This document shows positions 1-10,333 of a stretch of DNA of 64,000 nt, piece by piece. Origin of the DNA: Saccharomycopsis fibuligera x Saccharomycopsis cf. fibuligera (lineage: Eukaryota; Ascomycota; Saccharomycetes; Ascoideales; Saccharomycopsidaceae); assembly GCA_001936135.1 (NCBI GenBank), contig CP012809.1, positions 1,103,501-1,167,500 of the forward strand, given 5' to 3'. The translations under genes were made by a program, and so were the position numbers. The notes below the pieces were generated by a model that saw only the letters and a program-made list of their open reading frames with translations, did not search any database and had not been told where the DNA came from. Numbering within the stretch: position 1 is the first letter of the stretch; each line of letters opens with the position of its first letter.

Positions 1-2007
1 AGACTTTTTAGTGAATTGGATGCCAAAAATTATGACATGAAGAACCCAATTATCAAAGAAGGTCCAAATACTTTCAGATACAGAGGCGAACGTTATAGAG
101 ACGGTTTTCTTTACAAAGATTTTAAGATTCAATATTTGCAAACGAATGATGTTAGCCCATCTTTAGCAGAATTGTCCAGATTCAATATTAACGATGAAGG
201 TATTGACTTGACTACAATCGCTCAGTCGTTGAAACAATCTAACCAATCATCTACCACTTTCCAACCTGGTGACAGAATTGAGGTGGTAAAAGGTGAACAA
301 AGAGGTATTAAAGGTTTTGTTTCATCTGCTGAAAGAAAAGATGTTGTGAGTATCAAAATTGAATCTAATGACAAGGATCTTAAGGATAGGGTTATTGAAA
401 TACCAGCTTCCAGTATCAGAAAGATTTTCTCTACTGGTGACCATGTGAGAGTTATTCATGGTAAACATCTTGATGACACTGGTTTGGTGTTGGACGTTAG
501 CAACCACCAAGTGACGTTAGTCTCTGACCAAACTCAAAAGGACATTACTGTGTTTTCTAACTACTTAATCAAATCGACGGATAGTAGCAGCAATAATCAA
601 GTTGGCGAATATGAGTTGCATGATTTAGTGCAGCTAAATTCTCAAGAATTTGGTATTATTATCAAAGCGGACAGAGAAATATTCTTAGTATTGTGTCAGG
701 ATGGTAGAACCGTTACAGTTACGCCATCGTCAATTTCTAATAAAATCACATTGCTTAGAGACCAAACTGTTGGTACTGATGCCAATGGGTTAGAAATTAA
801 AGTTGGTGACACTGTCAAGGAAGTGGCTGGGGAACGCAGACAAGGGACTATATTACATGTTTATAAATCTACGTTATTTTTGAAATCTAGAACCATAGTG
901 GAGAATAAGGGTGTGTTTGTGACCAGCTCGTCCAATGTTGCTACAATCTCTACAAAAGGTACATTATCATCGGTGTTCAAGGCTCCTGACTTGACTAAGA
1001 TGAATCCTAACTTACAAATCAAGAAAGATGGACCTGGTGGTGCACCAGTAGCCAGAACAGTAGGCAGAGACAAATCTATCAATCAAAGAGTCACTGTTAA
1101 TTCTGGGCCATACAAAACTTTGCAGGGTATAGTAAAGGATGCAAATGGAGAAATTGCTCGTGTTGAATTGCATTCCAAGAGTAAAATCATTTCTATTGAC
1201 AAGAAAAAATTGAGTTTCCATAAGCCAAACGGTACGCTAGAGCCATATGAGAAATGGGCAATGAGCAATTCGTTCGGTGGGAACGGCCCTAGATGGGGAC
1301 AAGCTGCTGGTGGTACTACTGGTGGAGCAACACCCTCATACAGAAATAATGGTGGTGCTTCAAGTTATGGTGGTGGTAATAAGAGCAGTTGGAGCAGCAG
1401 AGGCAAACAGGGTGCTGCAGGAAGCTGGTATGGTGGTGGCACTGCTTATGGTGGTGCTGGTGCTGGCGGCAGAACTGCTTATGGTGGAGCCACTGCTTAT
1501 GGTGGTGGCCGCACTCCGGCATTTGCTGGTTCCAAGACTCCAGCATGGTCTTCAGCTGCCGGTGGTGGCGGTTCTGGTGGTGCTAGTGCTTGGGGTGGTG
1601 GCGGAAGAAGTGCATATGGAAGTGGCAGTGCTTGGGGTGGCAACAAGAGCTCTTATGGTGGTGGCAGTGCCTGGGGTGGTGGAAGAAGCGCTTATGGTGG
1701 CGCCACATCTTACGGTGGTGCAAGTGGTGCAGGTGGTGCCACTTCATATGGTGGTGCTACGTCGTACGGAGGGGCATCTGCATGGAATCCAAATCACAAT
1801 GACAATGATAATGATGATTATGACGTGAATGGTCATAATGACGATGACCATAACAGTGCACCAACTCCATGGAATGCTGCTCCTACACCAGGAGCTCCAA
1901 CTCCTGGTGGAGACTGGGCTGCTGAGACTCCAGCTGCTTATGATCGAGGCGCGCCAACTCCAGGAGGATACAATTATGATGACAATTATGATGCTTATGA
2001 CAATTAA
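1..2007 (+). CDS. SPT5: Transcription elongation factor Spt5, 5'-truncated by window edge
   Basis: Spt5 is the large subunit of the Spt4-Spt5 (DSIF) clamp, which keeps RNA polymerases I and II processive and links elongation to capping and RNA processing. The frame is open at base 1 and reads RLFSELDAKNYD onward, so the start, acidic N-terminus and NGN domain lie outside the window. Several KOW modules are visible, around FQPGDRIEVVKGEQRGIKG, FSTGDHVRVIHGK, YELHDLVQLNSQEFG and EIKVGDTVKEVAGERRQG, with a last one near VTVNSGPYKTLQGIV. From about base 1290 the protein is Gly-rich with repeated SAWGGG, TAYGG and TSYGG units, then an Asp/Asn-rich patch and APTPG repeats; this is the C-terminal repeat region phosphorylated by Bur1-type kinases in other yeasts. 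No in-frame CTG codon was found in the 668 codons. It converges with MCA1. Confidence 0.95.
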   Translation, partial: RLFSELDAKNYDMKNPIIKEGPNTFRYRGERYRDGFLYKDFKIQYLQTNDVSPSLAELSRFNINDEGIDLTTIAQSLKQSNQSSTTFQPGDRIEVVKGEQRGIKGFVSSAERKDVVSIKIESNDKDLKDRVIEIPASSIRKIFSTGDHVRVIHGKHLDDTGLVLDVSNHQVTLVSDQTQKDITVFSNYLIKSTDSSSNNQVGEYELHDLVQLNSQEFGIIIKADREIFLVLCQDGRTVTVTPSSISNKITLLRDQTVGTDANGLEIKVGDTVKEVAGERRQGTILHVYKSTLFLKSRTIVENKGVFVTSSSNVATISTKGTLSSVFKAPDLTKMNPNLQIKKDGPGGAPVARTVGRDKSINQRVTVNSGPYKTLQGIVKDANGEIARVELHSKSKIISIDKKKLSFHKPNGTLEPYEKWAMSNSFGGNGPRWGQAAGGTTGGATPSYRNNGGASSYGGGNKSSWSSRGKQGAAGSWYGGGTAYGGAGAGGRTAYGGATAYGGGRTPAFAGSKTPAWSSAAGGGGSGGASAWGGGGRSAYGSGSAWGGNKSSYGGGSAWGGGRSAYGGATSYGGASGAGGATSYGGATSYGGASAWNPNHNDNDNDDYDVNGHNDDDHNSAPTPWNAAPTPGAPTPGGDWAAETPAAYDRGAPTPGGYNYDDNYDAYDN

Positions 2008-2554
2008 AGTAGTCATAAATGAAAAGCAGCTCAAAGAATCAAGGTTTTTGTGTTGTGTCATTAAAGCAAGAGATTTTTGTATTGATGGAACGTATCCTTG
2101 AAATTGCATTGATTATACATCATCAAAACACAATCCTGTATTTTCTGTTAGTTTCTATTGCAGTATTACTTTTCCTATGATTTGTATTGTTTATGTACAA
2201 TTTTTCTTGTTTTATCTAGAAAAAAAAAATTGAAAAAAAAAAAAAGGAAAAGAATATTGTTTACTACTATTTTAATTTATTTTTTAAAAAGAAAAAAAAC
2301 CCAACATTGACTAGTTAATTTATTATTTTTATGTACTCTATCTGGGTGATTAAAAAAACTCTACTTACTGATTTAATCACTCAAATATACAGCAATAGTG
2401 CTGTTGACTTTTGTAATAGAAGAATCCAGCGCATGGGCGCACACTTTGAGGAACAGTAGTAGTTATCTAAAACATGTAATAAAATGTATAGAGCTGGTGA
2501 ATTATAAAACTATGAAGCAAATAATATCTTAATAGATAGACATTAGTAACATGA
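2008..2554. other. Convergent 3' intergenic, SPT5/MCA1
   Basis: This AT-rich spacer lies between two convergent genes. It holds A-rich runs at about 2220-2245 and several T-rich stretches suitable for 3'-end formation of SPT5 (plus) and MCA1 (minus). No gene or RNA was recognised. Confidence 0.6.
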
Positions 2555-3958
2555 TCACAAAATAAATTGAATATTGACATCAATAGGATGCGACGCAGAT
2601 AATTGCGGTTTCTGGCTATATCTTCCCGAAAGCTGTGCTCTCATGTTGTTCAATAACGAAATATAAGATTGCACAGGCTGGTTTGTGAGCACAGTTTTGA
2701 AAGCGTATGACATAGCCCCTGTTGCTGAGCCATTAATATTTGCATCTGCGGAAGTTTGATCATCTTTACAGCCAGAAATTGAGATCACGTCGGCAGCAGA
2801 GGCTTTTAGTGATCTAATACGATCCCTGTCTTCTTTAGATTTGTTACGACTAACTTTATCAAATATGCTGGTAACAGATTTTATCGTTGCTTGGATGTTA
2901 CCGGCAGCGTATGCGGAAAGAGCAGCTACCCCATCTTGACCAAGATCTTTTAGCAAGTTAGGCTCCTTCACCACCCCTTTCGTAGAGTAAATGTATGGCA
3001 AATCTAAAGCTGTCCCTGAATGGCAAGAGTCAAAAAGGGCGGTCAAACGACACCCTGCTGGCAAATTTTTCACCATTATATCATGCATTAGATCGTCTAC
3101 GATAACTCCATTTTGTCTAAAGTCCGCTGGATAAATGGTGTTATCAAAGCCATCCTCTTCGTCACCATCTTCATCTTCAGTAACACCACCATGACCTGAG
3201 AAATGGAAAAAAAGCGAGTCATTAGGTCTAGCGTCTTTGACAAGCCATTGCATAGCACGAATCATGTTTGCTTTGGTAGGCACCCTTGCCATTTGTTGTT
3301 GGTCATCAGTGAGTACCACAATATCATCGGCAGAATATCCATATCTTTGAGTAATGAACAGCTTCATGTTATGAACGTCATTGATACAGCCTTTCAACTC
3401 AATACGATTTCCTTGGCCAGCATAGTTGCAACCGATAAGTAAAGCTTTTTTACGACCAGAACAGTTAGAGTACTTGAATGTCAAATTTGTGCCTTGGCCA
3501 AATGACTGCTGCTGAGTTGGTAAATCTTTTGGTCGCTGGAATGAAAATGTCTGGCCATTGTTTGGGTTAGTGTAGTTGTATGAATGGTTGCCCATATGCT
3601 GCTGGGCAGCAACGCCCGGTGGTGGGCCTGGTGGCCTGGAGTACGATGAGGCATGCGATGCATATGAAGCATGTGGAGCATGGGTAGTAGAACTATGGCC
3701 AGCAGGAAAAGATGATGGCGGTGGTCTGTTGTAAGAAGCGACACCCGCAGGTGGAGGCCCTGGCGGTCTATTGAACTGTGATGGTGGTGGTAATGGAGCG
3801 CCACCGTATGAGGAAGATTGAGCTGGGGGACCATTAAAGTAGGATGGCGGTGGCGGAGGGGCATTGTTGTAGCCGTATCCGTTGGCTGGAGGAAATGAAG
3901 GTGGTTGACCGTAGACAGGAGGGCGACCGTAATTATGATTGCCTTGGCCCGGATACAT
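2555..3958 (-). CDS. MCA1: Metacaspase Mca1/Yca1 (467 aa)
   Basis: Metacaspases are Cys-dependent, Arg/Lys-specific peptidases of clan CD, linked in yeasts to stress-induced death, aggregate clearance and proteostasis. Residues 1-165 are a Pro/Gly/Tyr-rich, Q-containing prodomain, typical of type I metacaspases. The catalytic domain follows from GRKKALLIGCNY (about 169). The catalytic histidine is H256 in HFSGHGG and the catalytic cysteine is C312 in DSCHSG. An acidic insert, EDEDGDEEDGFD (about 261-272), follows the histidine, as in fungal homologues. Length and ending (HPIDVNIQFIL) fit a complete protein. The start is the first ATG, and the prodomain begins MYPGQG, like Candida Mca1. A TATATAA-like element lies about 250 bp upstream on the minus strand. 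Confidence 0.95.
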   Translation of the reverse strand: MYPGQGNHNYGRPPVYGQPPSFPPANGYGYNNAPPPPPSYFNGPPAQSSSYGGAPLPPPSQFNRPPGPPPAGVASYNRPPPSSFPAGHSSTTHAPHASYASHASSYSRPPGPPPGVAAQQHMGNHSYNYTNPNNGQTFSFQRPKDLPTQQQSFGQGTNLTFKYSNCSGRKKALLIGCNYAGQGNRIELKGCINDVHNMKLFITQRYGYSADDIVVLTDDQQQMARVPTKANMIRAMQWLVKDARPNDSLFFHFSGHGGVTEDEDGDEEDGFDNTIYPADFRQNGVIVDDLMHDIMVKNLPAGCRLTALFDSCHSGTALDLPYIYSTKGVVKEPNLLKDLGQDGVAALSAYAAGNIQATIKSVTSIFDKVSRNKSKEDRDRIRSLKASAADVISISGCKDDQTSADANINGSATGAMSYAFKTVLTNQPVQSYISLLNNMRAQLSGRYSQKPQLSASHPIDVNIQFIL

Positions 3959-4710
3959 TGTTTGGGTCAGCTAGAGTCTCTTCAGATAAATATTTTTTGA
4001 AACAAGATCTATTTTGATGACGATCCAAGTGGTGATCAATAGTGGAAATTCGCTAAAAGGTCTGCTATAACGATGGTGAAGATCTGAAACAGCACGCGAA
4101 ATGATTGCTAATAGTTATGTGTGATTGTGAGTGGCCGTTTTGATTGAAATAGGCACTAAAGAAGGTGATCCAACGGCTTTGTGTGCTATTGCAGAGTATA
4201 GTCAGAGTGTTATATATTAAATGAAAGGGGGAGAAGGAAGGGGTCTGCAAATTACTGTTGATGACGCTCTCCGAGAAGGTGAGTGTGGTATAACTGTACC
4301 TGTGTGCCGTTATTCTTGGTGTAAGGGTGTCTCATACTTCTGTTTCTGCCTCTGTTTACGCCTCGTTTAAGCCTCAGCCATTTCCATCTGCCAATAAAAC
4401 CCTGAGCTATAGAATATGTCATACAATACTGTGTAATTGACAATACTGCTCTGATATTAGTTACTATTAGCTTTGATGACAGTACTCTTCTGGAAACACC
4501 CTGCGGAGCCTACTGCTAAACGAGACATTAACACCCCGGCTAAATTGCCCCGCCGCACACATCAAAACGGGCCCCTTTCCTTGGTTTGTGGGTAGATATA
4601 ACGCACTAAAACTTGTTGTCAACAAGCGACTGTCTCGAAGAAATATAAGCCATTTGTGTAGTCAGCAGTTAGCCAACATGATTATTGGACAGTTGGAGCA
4701 AAAAAAATAA
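3959..4710. other. MCA1 upstream region
   Basis: This is the promoter side of MCA1 (minus strand) and the 3' flank of tRNA-Leu. A TATATAA-type box (minus strand) lies near 4209-4216. Short open frames here lack recognisable protein features. An A-rich run at about 4700-4709 becomes the T-run terminator of the adjacent minus-strand tRNA-Leu. Confidence 0.5.
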
Positions 4711-4825
4711 TGGACGCGATGAGGTTCGAACTCATGCCTCTTTCGAGACTCGATTGCTCAGCTGTTTTAGCTGCAAGAGATATTACTCTTGAGTCGAGCG
4801 CCTTAGACCACTCGGCCACACGTCC
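4711..4825 (-). tRNA. tRNA-Leu(CAA) with 33-nt intron
   Basis: On the minus strand the acceptor arm GGACGTG pairs with CGCGTCC (one G-T), with discriminator A. The D arm is GCC/GGC and the anticodon stem CTCGA/TCGAG encloses CT-CAA-G. The intron lies one base 3' of the anticodon at 4755-4787. A long variable arm is present and the T arm is ATGAG-TTCGAAC-CTCAT. The anticodon CAA reads the dominant leucine codon TTG. The long variable arm and intron position match tRNA-Leu(CAA) of other budding yeasts. A LINE fragment begins 81 bp upstream of its 5' end. Confidence 0.95.
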
Positions 4826-4906
4826 TTCACGTACTTAAGTTATGTTTAAATTACAGAATGTCCTACTAAATACTTTTAGACTCTTTTAACTCGGAAAAAA
4901 AAAAAA

Positions 4907-5141
4907 GGAAAACCATTCCAATCTCTAGTCTTGTTTACTACATCACCACGGAAATGAATTGGATAACACACCAGTGTTAACTTAGTGAGTGGAGGATGGT
5001 ATTTAAGTGGGTCCCTTTATATGCAACTGTTAACACCAACAAGAAAACAAGTTAAATTAATAATTAACATAAACCAACGCTCCTCTATCTTTATTTCAAA
5101 TACGCCAAAAATACTAAACTTCCAACTAACAATAACAAGAT
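4907..5141 (+). mobile_element. LINE (L1/Zorro-like) 3'-end fragment, copy A
   Basis: This fragment starts within the last codons of a LINE ORF2 (reading WKTIPISSLVYYITTEMN) and runs into its 3' UTR. Bases 4907 to about 5010 match, inverted, the copy at about 6690-6790. The rest resembles the second 3'-UTR type seen at 7700-7870 and 51780-51918. It stops short of the expected 3' terminus and has no A-tail. It lies 81 bp upstream of tRNA-Leu in divergent orientation. The assignment rests on the better-preserved copies B and C. Confidence 0.75.
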
Positions 5142-6381
5142 CTTCTTTTCTTTTCTTCGCTCTTTCGCTCTCTATCTAATTTTAAATCAAAAAAATCACG
5201 ATCTATTGGACCATATATTCAACTAATTGATAAACATATTGACTACAGAAGAAATATACTACAGACATCTTTGAAATTTTTGCAGCTTTTCAGCTTAAGA
5301 TTACCATCATCCATACACAAAAAAGGTTGTGTAGATATTGCAAATTTCACAATGTAATCTCAGGCGGAGCATGGTTATTTAAACCACAATTTCATACACC
5401 AACCAAATCCTCTGAAGCTATGTCAATTCCGACGGAACAAGAATCGAGACCAGAAACCGCTCTTACTGTCACATATCTCAAACATTAATTGCGGTTAAAA
5501 TAAAACAATAATTGTCTTTGAAAAGCATCAGATTACAAGTAAATTGAGATATGATAAATATAACGATTGAAGAGATAAAAAAAAGTGGCCAAAGTTTTCA
5601 AAATAGTATTCGGTTGTAAAGAAAATTTTCAACTAATGTGTATAGGTAGACGGTCCAGAAAGTCAGTCCTCTGCAGATCAAGAATTTTAATGTAAATCAC
5701 ATTGCAAGGACATAGAGAGTCTATTCAACAGTTATATCAACTATCTCATAAATTTGGCTAAAAACGTCAATTAATACCGCTGGATTGAGGCATGTAAGAT
5801 TTTGCAGACCAATTTTTGAATTTGCATCTTAAATATAGTATCATTAAGTCAACCGATTAAAGGTGACCAGTCTCCAGACTATGCAAATTAAAGCCCACAA
5901 AAAAATACTCGGGCTGTTAAAGACGGACTGAAAGTAGCCATTCATAAAGAGGGCGGTTTTTTACCAATAAGTATCATTTTGGCATCGAAGAACTTTGATT
6001 TTTATCTCAATTGAAGTATACTATATGTTTTCTGTGCAAAAAAAAGACAGGTTTATAAGATTTTGTTTTATGCACTATTCTATTCTTTATAAGATTAAAC
6101 TTTAATCGGACGCATGTCCACAGAGGTTATTATTTCGTCTCAGCATGATATCCATATGTATCTATAGAGTGCTTTTGTGTAGGCCATAATCAGGTGTACT
6201 TGGTTGCTCTGGTACCGATCCAAACTTACCTAATAAACTATAAATTTTTGTTCTCTTACATAATATAATGACCTAATACTATCTTATATAAACAAAATAT
6301 TAATTTATATTTAATAGTTATGGTTTTATCAATGCTGGAGTGGTCTGTGGTCTGTGGTACTCTGCACCTTGCGGACCTATT

Positions 6382-6382
<1 letters not shown>
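5142..6382. other. Gene-free AT-rich region
   Basis: This is about 1.2 kb without a supportable gene. It contains only very short ATG frames (for example MSIPTEQESRPETALTVTYL at 5419) and no tRNA. It sits between two LINE fragments and could be old, decayed element or gene sequence, but I recognise nothing specific in it. Confidence 0.4.
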
Positions 6383-6412
<30 letters not shown>

Positions 6413-7265
6413 CACACACAATATCGATTTATTATTTCTATATAAACGATAGAAAATATAATCTTATAAACTTATCTATATAGTATATACAGTATAGTTC
6501 AGTTGTTATTATATAGGGGAAACTTATACAAGTGAAAACCCCGTTAGTATTAGTTAGACTTTAATGGATCAGTTGGATTTGAAATAGATATAGGAGAGAT
6601 TATAGTCTAGGATGGATGATATTTTATTTTTTTTTTTTCTTTTGAGGGTCATTGCTTTGCTGTCGACAGATAAAAAGAAAGGGGTCTCACTTCAATACCA
6701 TCTTCCACTCACTAAGTTAACACTGGTGTGTTATCTAATTCATTACCGTGGTGAAGTAGTAAACAAGACTAGAGATTGGAATGGTTTTCCAATCAAAGTC
6801 CTTATCTCTCCGTAGGCGGGAGTATTTCTTTTGGAATATCAGGTAGTTGTCGACCTGGATTAATTCTCGTGTATCACTGGATGGAAGGATGAGGCTGTCC
6901 CAGCTCAATTCCTTATTTATATGTAATTTTTTCCATAACGCTTGTGCTACTGGACATTTAACCGAGGAGTGCTCCATTTGTTTAGCATTTGCCAAAATGT
7001 CAGACACTGTTTATTAGTGACTTGTTTGAGACGTGCCAACTGGTTTGAGAATAGTAGTTTATCTTTCTTCTCGCGCACTTGTGCACTACCGTTCCGGGAC
7101 TTGAAGTCGAAGACTTCTTTTGGAATGAACTTTTTTTTCAAAAACGGTACACCGAGCTCCACTGCTTCTGCTATATCTGATGTGCGCTGAAGCCCAAGGA
7201 TGCCAGGATTGTGTTTGTTAGGGACTACTTGTTTCCACAAAATACAGAATATTTCTTATTTTGGA
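6383..7265 (-). mobile_element. 5'-truncated LINE (L1/Zorro-like), copy B, with A-tail
   Basis: On the minus strand this reads as the C-terminal end of a LINE ORF2, a 3' UTR of about 380 bp, and a 30-nt A-tail (T-run at 6383-6412). The ORF2 part reads NPGILGLQRTSDIAEAVELG, then after a frame change HSSVKCPVAQALWKKLHI, which looks like the Cys/His tail common after LINE reverse transcriptases, and ends SSLVYYFTTVMN. The reading frame is broken at least once. Candida Zorro elements are L1-clade LINEs with A-tails; this family assignment is inferred from domain type and tail. The 5' truncation lies somewhere between 7230 and 7265, so it ends about 45-80 bp before tRNA-Arg. The last 270 bp before the tail are nearly identical, inverted, to 51919-52191. 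Confidence 0.8.
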
Positions 7266-7311
7266 GCATAGACAGTCGTGATCTCCCCATTATAATTTAG
7301 TGTCATTCTTA

Positions 7312-7385
7312 GCCGGGCTAGCCTAATTGGTTAGGGCGTCTGACTTCTAATCAGGAGATTCTGGGTTCGAGTCCCAGGTTCGGTG
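7312..7385 (+). tRNA. tRNA-Arg(TCT)
   Basis: The acceptor GCCGGGC pairs with GTTCGGT (with G-T pairs) and the discriminator is G. The anticodon stem TCTGA/TCAGG encloses loop CT-TCT-AA. The T arm is CTGGG-TTCGAGT-CCCAG. No intron is present. A T-run terminator begins directly after the gene (7386-7392). It decodes AGA, the main arginine codon here. It is flanked on both sides by LINE fragments. Confidence 0.96.
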
Positions 7386-7551
7386 TTTTTTTGAATGTAA
7401 TATTGTTTCTTTTTTTTCTCATTGTATTTTTCTCATCCGAAGTTATGGTTGGTTAAATCAAAAGCCGGTTAGTATGGTAATTCTCTGGGTAAAAAGTTTG
7501 ATTGTATTTGAAACTATGCAATCTCTGCATCCGATCTTTCTCATTTTACCT

Positions 7552-8695
7552 GTTTTTTGTCTTCGCATATAAGATTGATCTATTATCTATTTATATATAC
7601 TTGATAGAAAAAATACTATTAGAGACTTATTTATATAGTATATACAGTGCATTTCAGTTGTTATATGAGGGAAACTAAGATAAGTGGAAACCCCGTTAGT
7701 ATTAGTTGGAAACTTGGTAGATTAGTCAATTTTGAAATATAGATAGAGGAGATTTTGGTTTATAATGGTTATTATTCTGTTTTTTTGTTGTTGTTGATGT
7801 TGACTGTTAAAAAGAAGAGCTCTTACTTCAACACCATCTTACACTCACTAAGATAAAGATATTATCAGATTCATTAGCGTGGTGATGTAGTAAATATTCT
7901 CGAAGCAGCGAGGATGCTTTAAAAGTTCGTTTATTTTGCATATTTTAAAATGCAAGACACTCTTTTCTACTCGAGTCATGCCAACTGACTTGAGAATAGT
8001 AATTTATCTTTCTTCTCGCACACTTGTCCTGGATTTGAAGTCGAAGACTTCTTTTGGAAGGAACTTTTTTTCACAAGCGGTACTCAGAACTTCACTGCTT
8101 CTGCTATATCTGGTGAGCGCTGAAGCCCGGGGGGTACCAGGATTGTGTTTGTTAACGTAAAACACTGTCCTGGGTGCTGTGTCAGTATAGATTGTCCTTG
8201 GACATCGCCTCCGTCAATTGTATCGAGAACATCTGGCCACCAAAATTGAATGAGAATACGTCTTGGTTCTTGTAGGCGTATCTAATGTAGTTTGAAAAAG
8301 TGATCTAGGAGAAATTGTAGCTTCGCTCTGAAGAGCTTTAAGTACGGGTCGCTTTTATCTAGAAATAAGTTTTGCACAATTCGTGCTTTTCTATAGGTAA
8401 GTTTTGCTTTGAAATCTAACATGCCATAACCCCCTTTATGTATATGTGTCTTTAGTGTCTCGAAGGAGATATTTGTGGCATTTAGACCTTGCTTAAAAGT
8501 CCCATCGTATTCAGGATTAGCTAAAAATTACGACAGTACTCACTTGAGTACAAGCAGTCCATGGAGGCTAATGGCGCACGCTAATGCACGGACAACATTA
8601 GTGTGTCCAGCGACGTTCTTAAATCTACAGACGGTTTTTTTACCTCCAACATCAACATGGGGACTTACTGTTATGGTTTACATTTCGATAATTTG
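7552..8695 (-). mobile_element. Decayed LINE (L1/Zorro-like), copy C
   Basis: This minus-strand copy is longer than B. Its 3' UTR is at about 7552-7880 (second 3'-UTR type) and lacks a clear A-tail. ORF2 sequence runs from 7880 to about 8695. Minus-strand translation gives NATNISFETLKTHIHKGGYG, then MLDFKAKLTYRKARIVQNLF, a segment typical of the region after the reverse transcriptase in L1-type ORF2. Stops and frame changes show it is a dead copy. The part at 7990-8160 is clearly homologous to copy B at 7010-7240. No reverse transcriptase core motif was found, so the 5' two thirds are missing. Confidence 0.75.
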
Positions 8696-9253
8696 AAAAC
8701 ATAACCACAATTTGTTTGCTATCAAATTAATACTAAAACGTGATTTGGATGTATGAACATAGAATAAACGTGCGCTTATTGTGTTACAGTAAGCCACTTC
8801 AGTTAGGTTTTCTGACTTCCATTTCTGACGTTTATGATAAAATAAACAGAAATCTGGATTGTGGGCTTAGATTATGCAGGAGAAATTTAGCATGATATAG
8901 AAGACAGCAGTGGAATTGAAAGAAAGATTTAATCAAAGTAACTCCAAGTCTTGTTTTCTTCCACCCGTCAAAGAGTCAGCAACGTGTTTTCCTTTTTTTT
9001 TTTTTTTTTTTTTTTTGTTTCTTTTTTGGCAGATCTGCATCGGGAGATTTTAGACAAGTCAAGGTAAAAAGTATTACAGCACCAGAAATGTCACGAAAAT
9101 ACAAAATTTTGAGTTTCTTAAACTCGCATCATTAAAGGATGTACATCAATATACATATTGCATAAAGATAAAAATAGAGAACTAAAAAAATGTATACTAT
9201 AAAACAAATTTAATAAAACAACAACGAGCAATTACTATTCATACACCAAATAC
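8696..9253. other. Intergenic between LINE C and ADH6-like gene
   Basis: This AT-rich stretch contains a long T-run (about 8993-9016) and the 3' flank of the minus-strand dehydrogenase gene. No gene was recognised. Confidence 0.5.
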
Positions 9254-10333
9254 TTAATAAGCATCACTAAATTCTTTTTCGAAGTCAGTCAACACAAATC
9301 TGTATCTAACATCACCTTTATCAGCTCTAGTCAAAACTTCATGGGTACCGTCAGCACTAATTGGGACTTCTTCAATCCATGGTTTGATATTTTTCTCAGC
9401 ACAGAGTTGCAACAATTCTTCAATTTCTTTACCAGAACCGAGAATAGATTGAGAAATAGATTTACCGCCCAATGGGAAAGCAGAGACAGCTAAAGTTTCA
9501 TCAGCAGCTGGAGCAGAAATACTGACGAATTTACCACCAGCAGTCAAAGTAGAAAGCATCAAATTGATGTCAATGCCACTCCAAGAGCTACCACAATTCA
9601 AGATGATATCAAGGGTGTCAGCGTATTTGGTTTCCCAGCCTTTTTCATTAGTGGCAATGTAGTGGTCAGCACCCAACTTTAAAGCATCTTCTTTCTTAGA
9701 GTCGCTTCTTGAAATGGCGTATACTTCAGCACCAAGAGCTTTAGCAAACATGATAGCCATATGGCCAATACCGCCAATACCACTGATAGCAACTTTCTTA
9801 CCAGGGCCAGCACCATTTCTAATCAATGGAGAGTAGCAAGTGATACCACCGCACATCAATGGAGCAGCATGCTTGGAATCCAAAGCTTCTGGGATTCTGA
9901 AAGCAAATTTACCAGGAAGACGGATATGGGAGGCATAACCGCCTTGTGTATTGTAACCATCTGGGTATTGCCCAAAGTAAGTGTAAGCGGCTTTGGTACA
10001 ATATTGTTCGTTGTGAGATTTGCAAGATTTGCACTCACCACAAGAAAAAGCTTGAGCGCCAACACCAACTCTGTCACCAATTTTGTGGTTTGATTTTGGA
10101 CCAGCTTTAACGACCTTACCAATGATTTCGTGACCCACAATAATTGGAGAGTATGATGGGCCCCAATTACCGTGGGCACAATGAACATCAGAACCACAGA
10201 CACCACAGAAATCAATCTTGATGTCAATATCGCCATCATAAAAGTTCTTTGGGGCAAAAGTGTGCTTCTTTGGGTGGTTCCATTCTTGTGGGCTGTAGAC
10301 ACCGAAACCGGTAAACTGCTCTGGGTAACTCAT
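9254..10333 (-). CDS. ADH6: NADPH-dependent alcohol dehydrogenase, Adh6/cinnamyl alcohol dehydrogenase type (359 aa)
   Basis: This zinc-containing medium-chain dehydrogenase probably reduces aldehydes (including furfural and cinnamaldehyde types) with NADPH in the cytosol. The catalytic zinc ligands are C46, H68 and C161 (in GVCGSDVH, VGHEI and PLMCGG). The structural zinc set is C98, C101, C104 and C112. The nucleotide-binding loop GIGGIG is at 185-190. The following SRSDSKK carries the Ser/Arg/Lys pattern that favours NADPH over NADH in Adh6. Length matches Adh6 (360 aa). Codon bias is strong, suggesting good expression. It stands alone, with a 2.2-kb gap upstream. Confidence 0.93.
   Translation of the reverse strand: MSYPEQFTGFGVYSPQEWNHPKKHTFAPKNFYDGDIDIKIDFCGVCGSDVHCAHGNWGPSYSPIIVGHEIIGKVVKAGPKSNHKIGDRVGVGAQAFSCGECKSCKSHNEQYCTKAAYTYFGQYPDGYNTQGGYASHIRLPGKFAFRIPEALDSKHAAPLMCGGITCYSPLIRNGAGPGKKVAISGIGGIGHMAIMFAKALGAEVYAISRSDSKKEDALKLGADHYIATNEKGWETKYADTLDIILNCGSSWSGIDINLMLSTLTAGGKFVSISAPAADETLAVSAFPLGGKSISQSILGSGKEIEELLQLCAEKNIKPWIEEVPISADGTHEVLTRADKGDVRYRFVLTDFEKEFSDAY

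Noticed and set aside
1277-1828. 183-codon frame overlapping SPT5
   Set aside because: It is the second frame of the Gly/Ser repeat region and has repetitive Val/Leu/Met composition from shifted GGT repeats.
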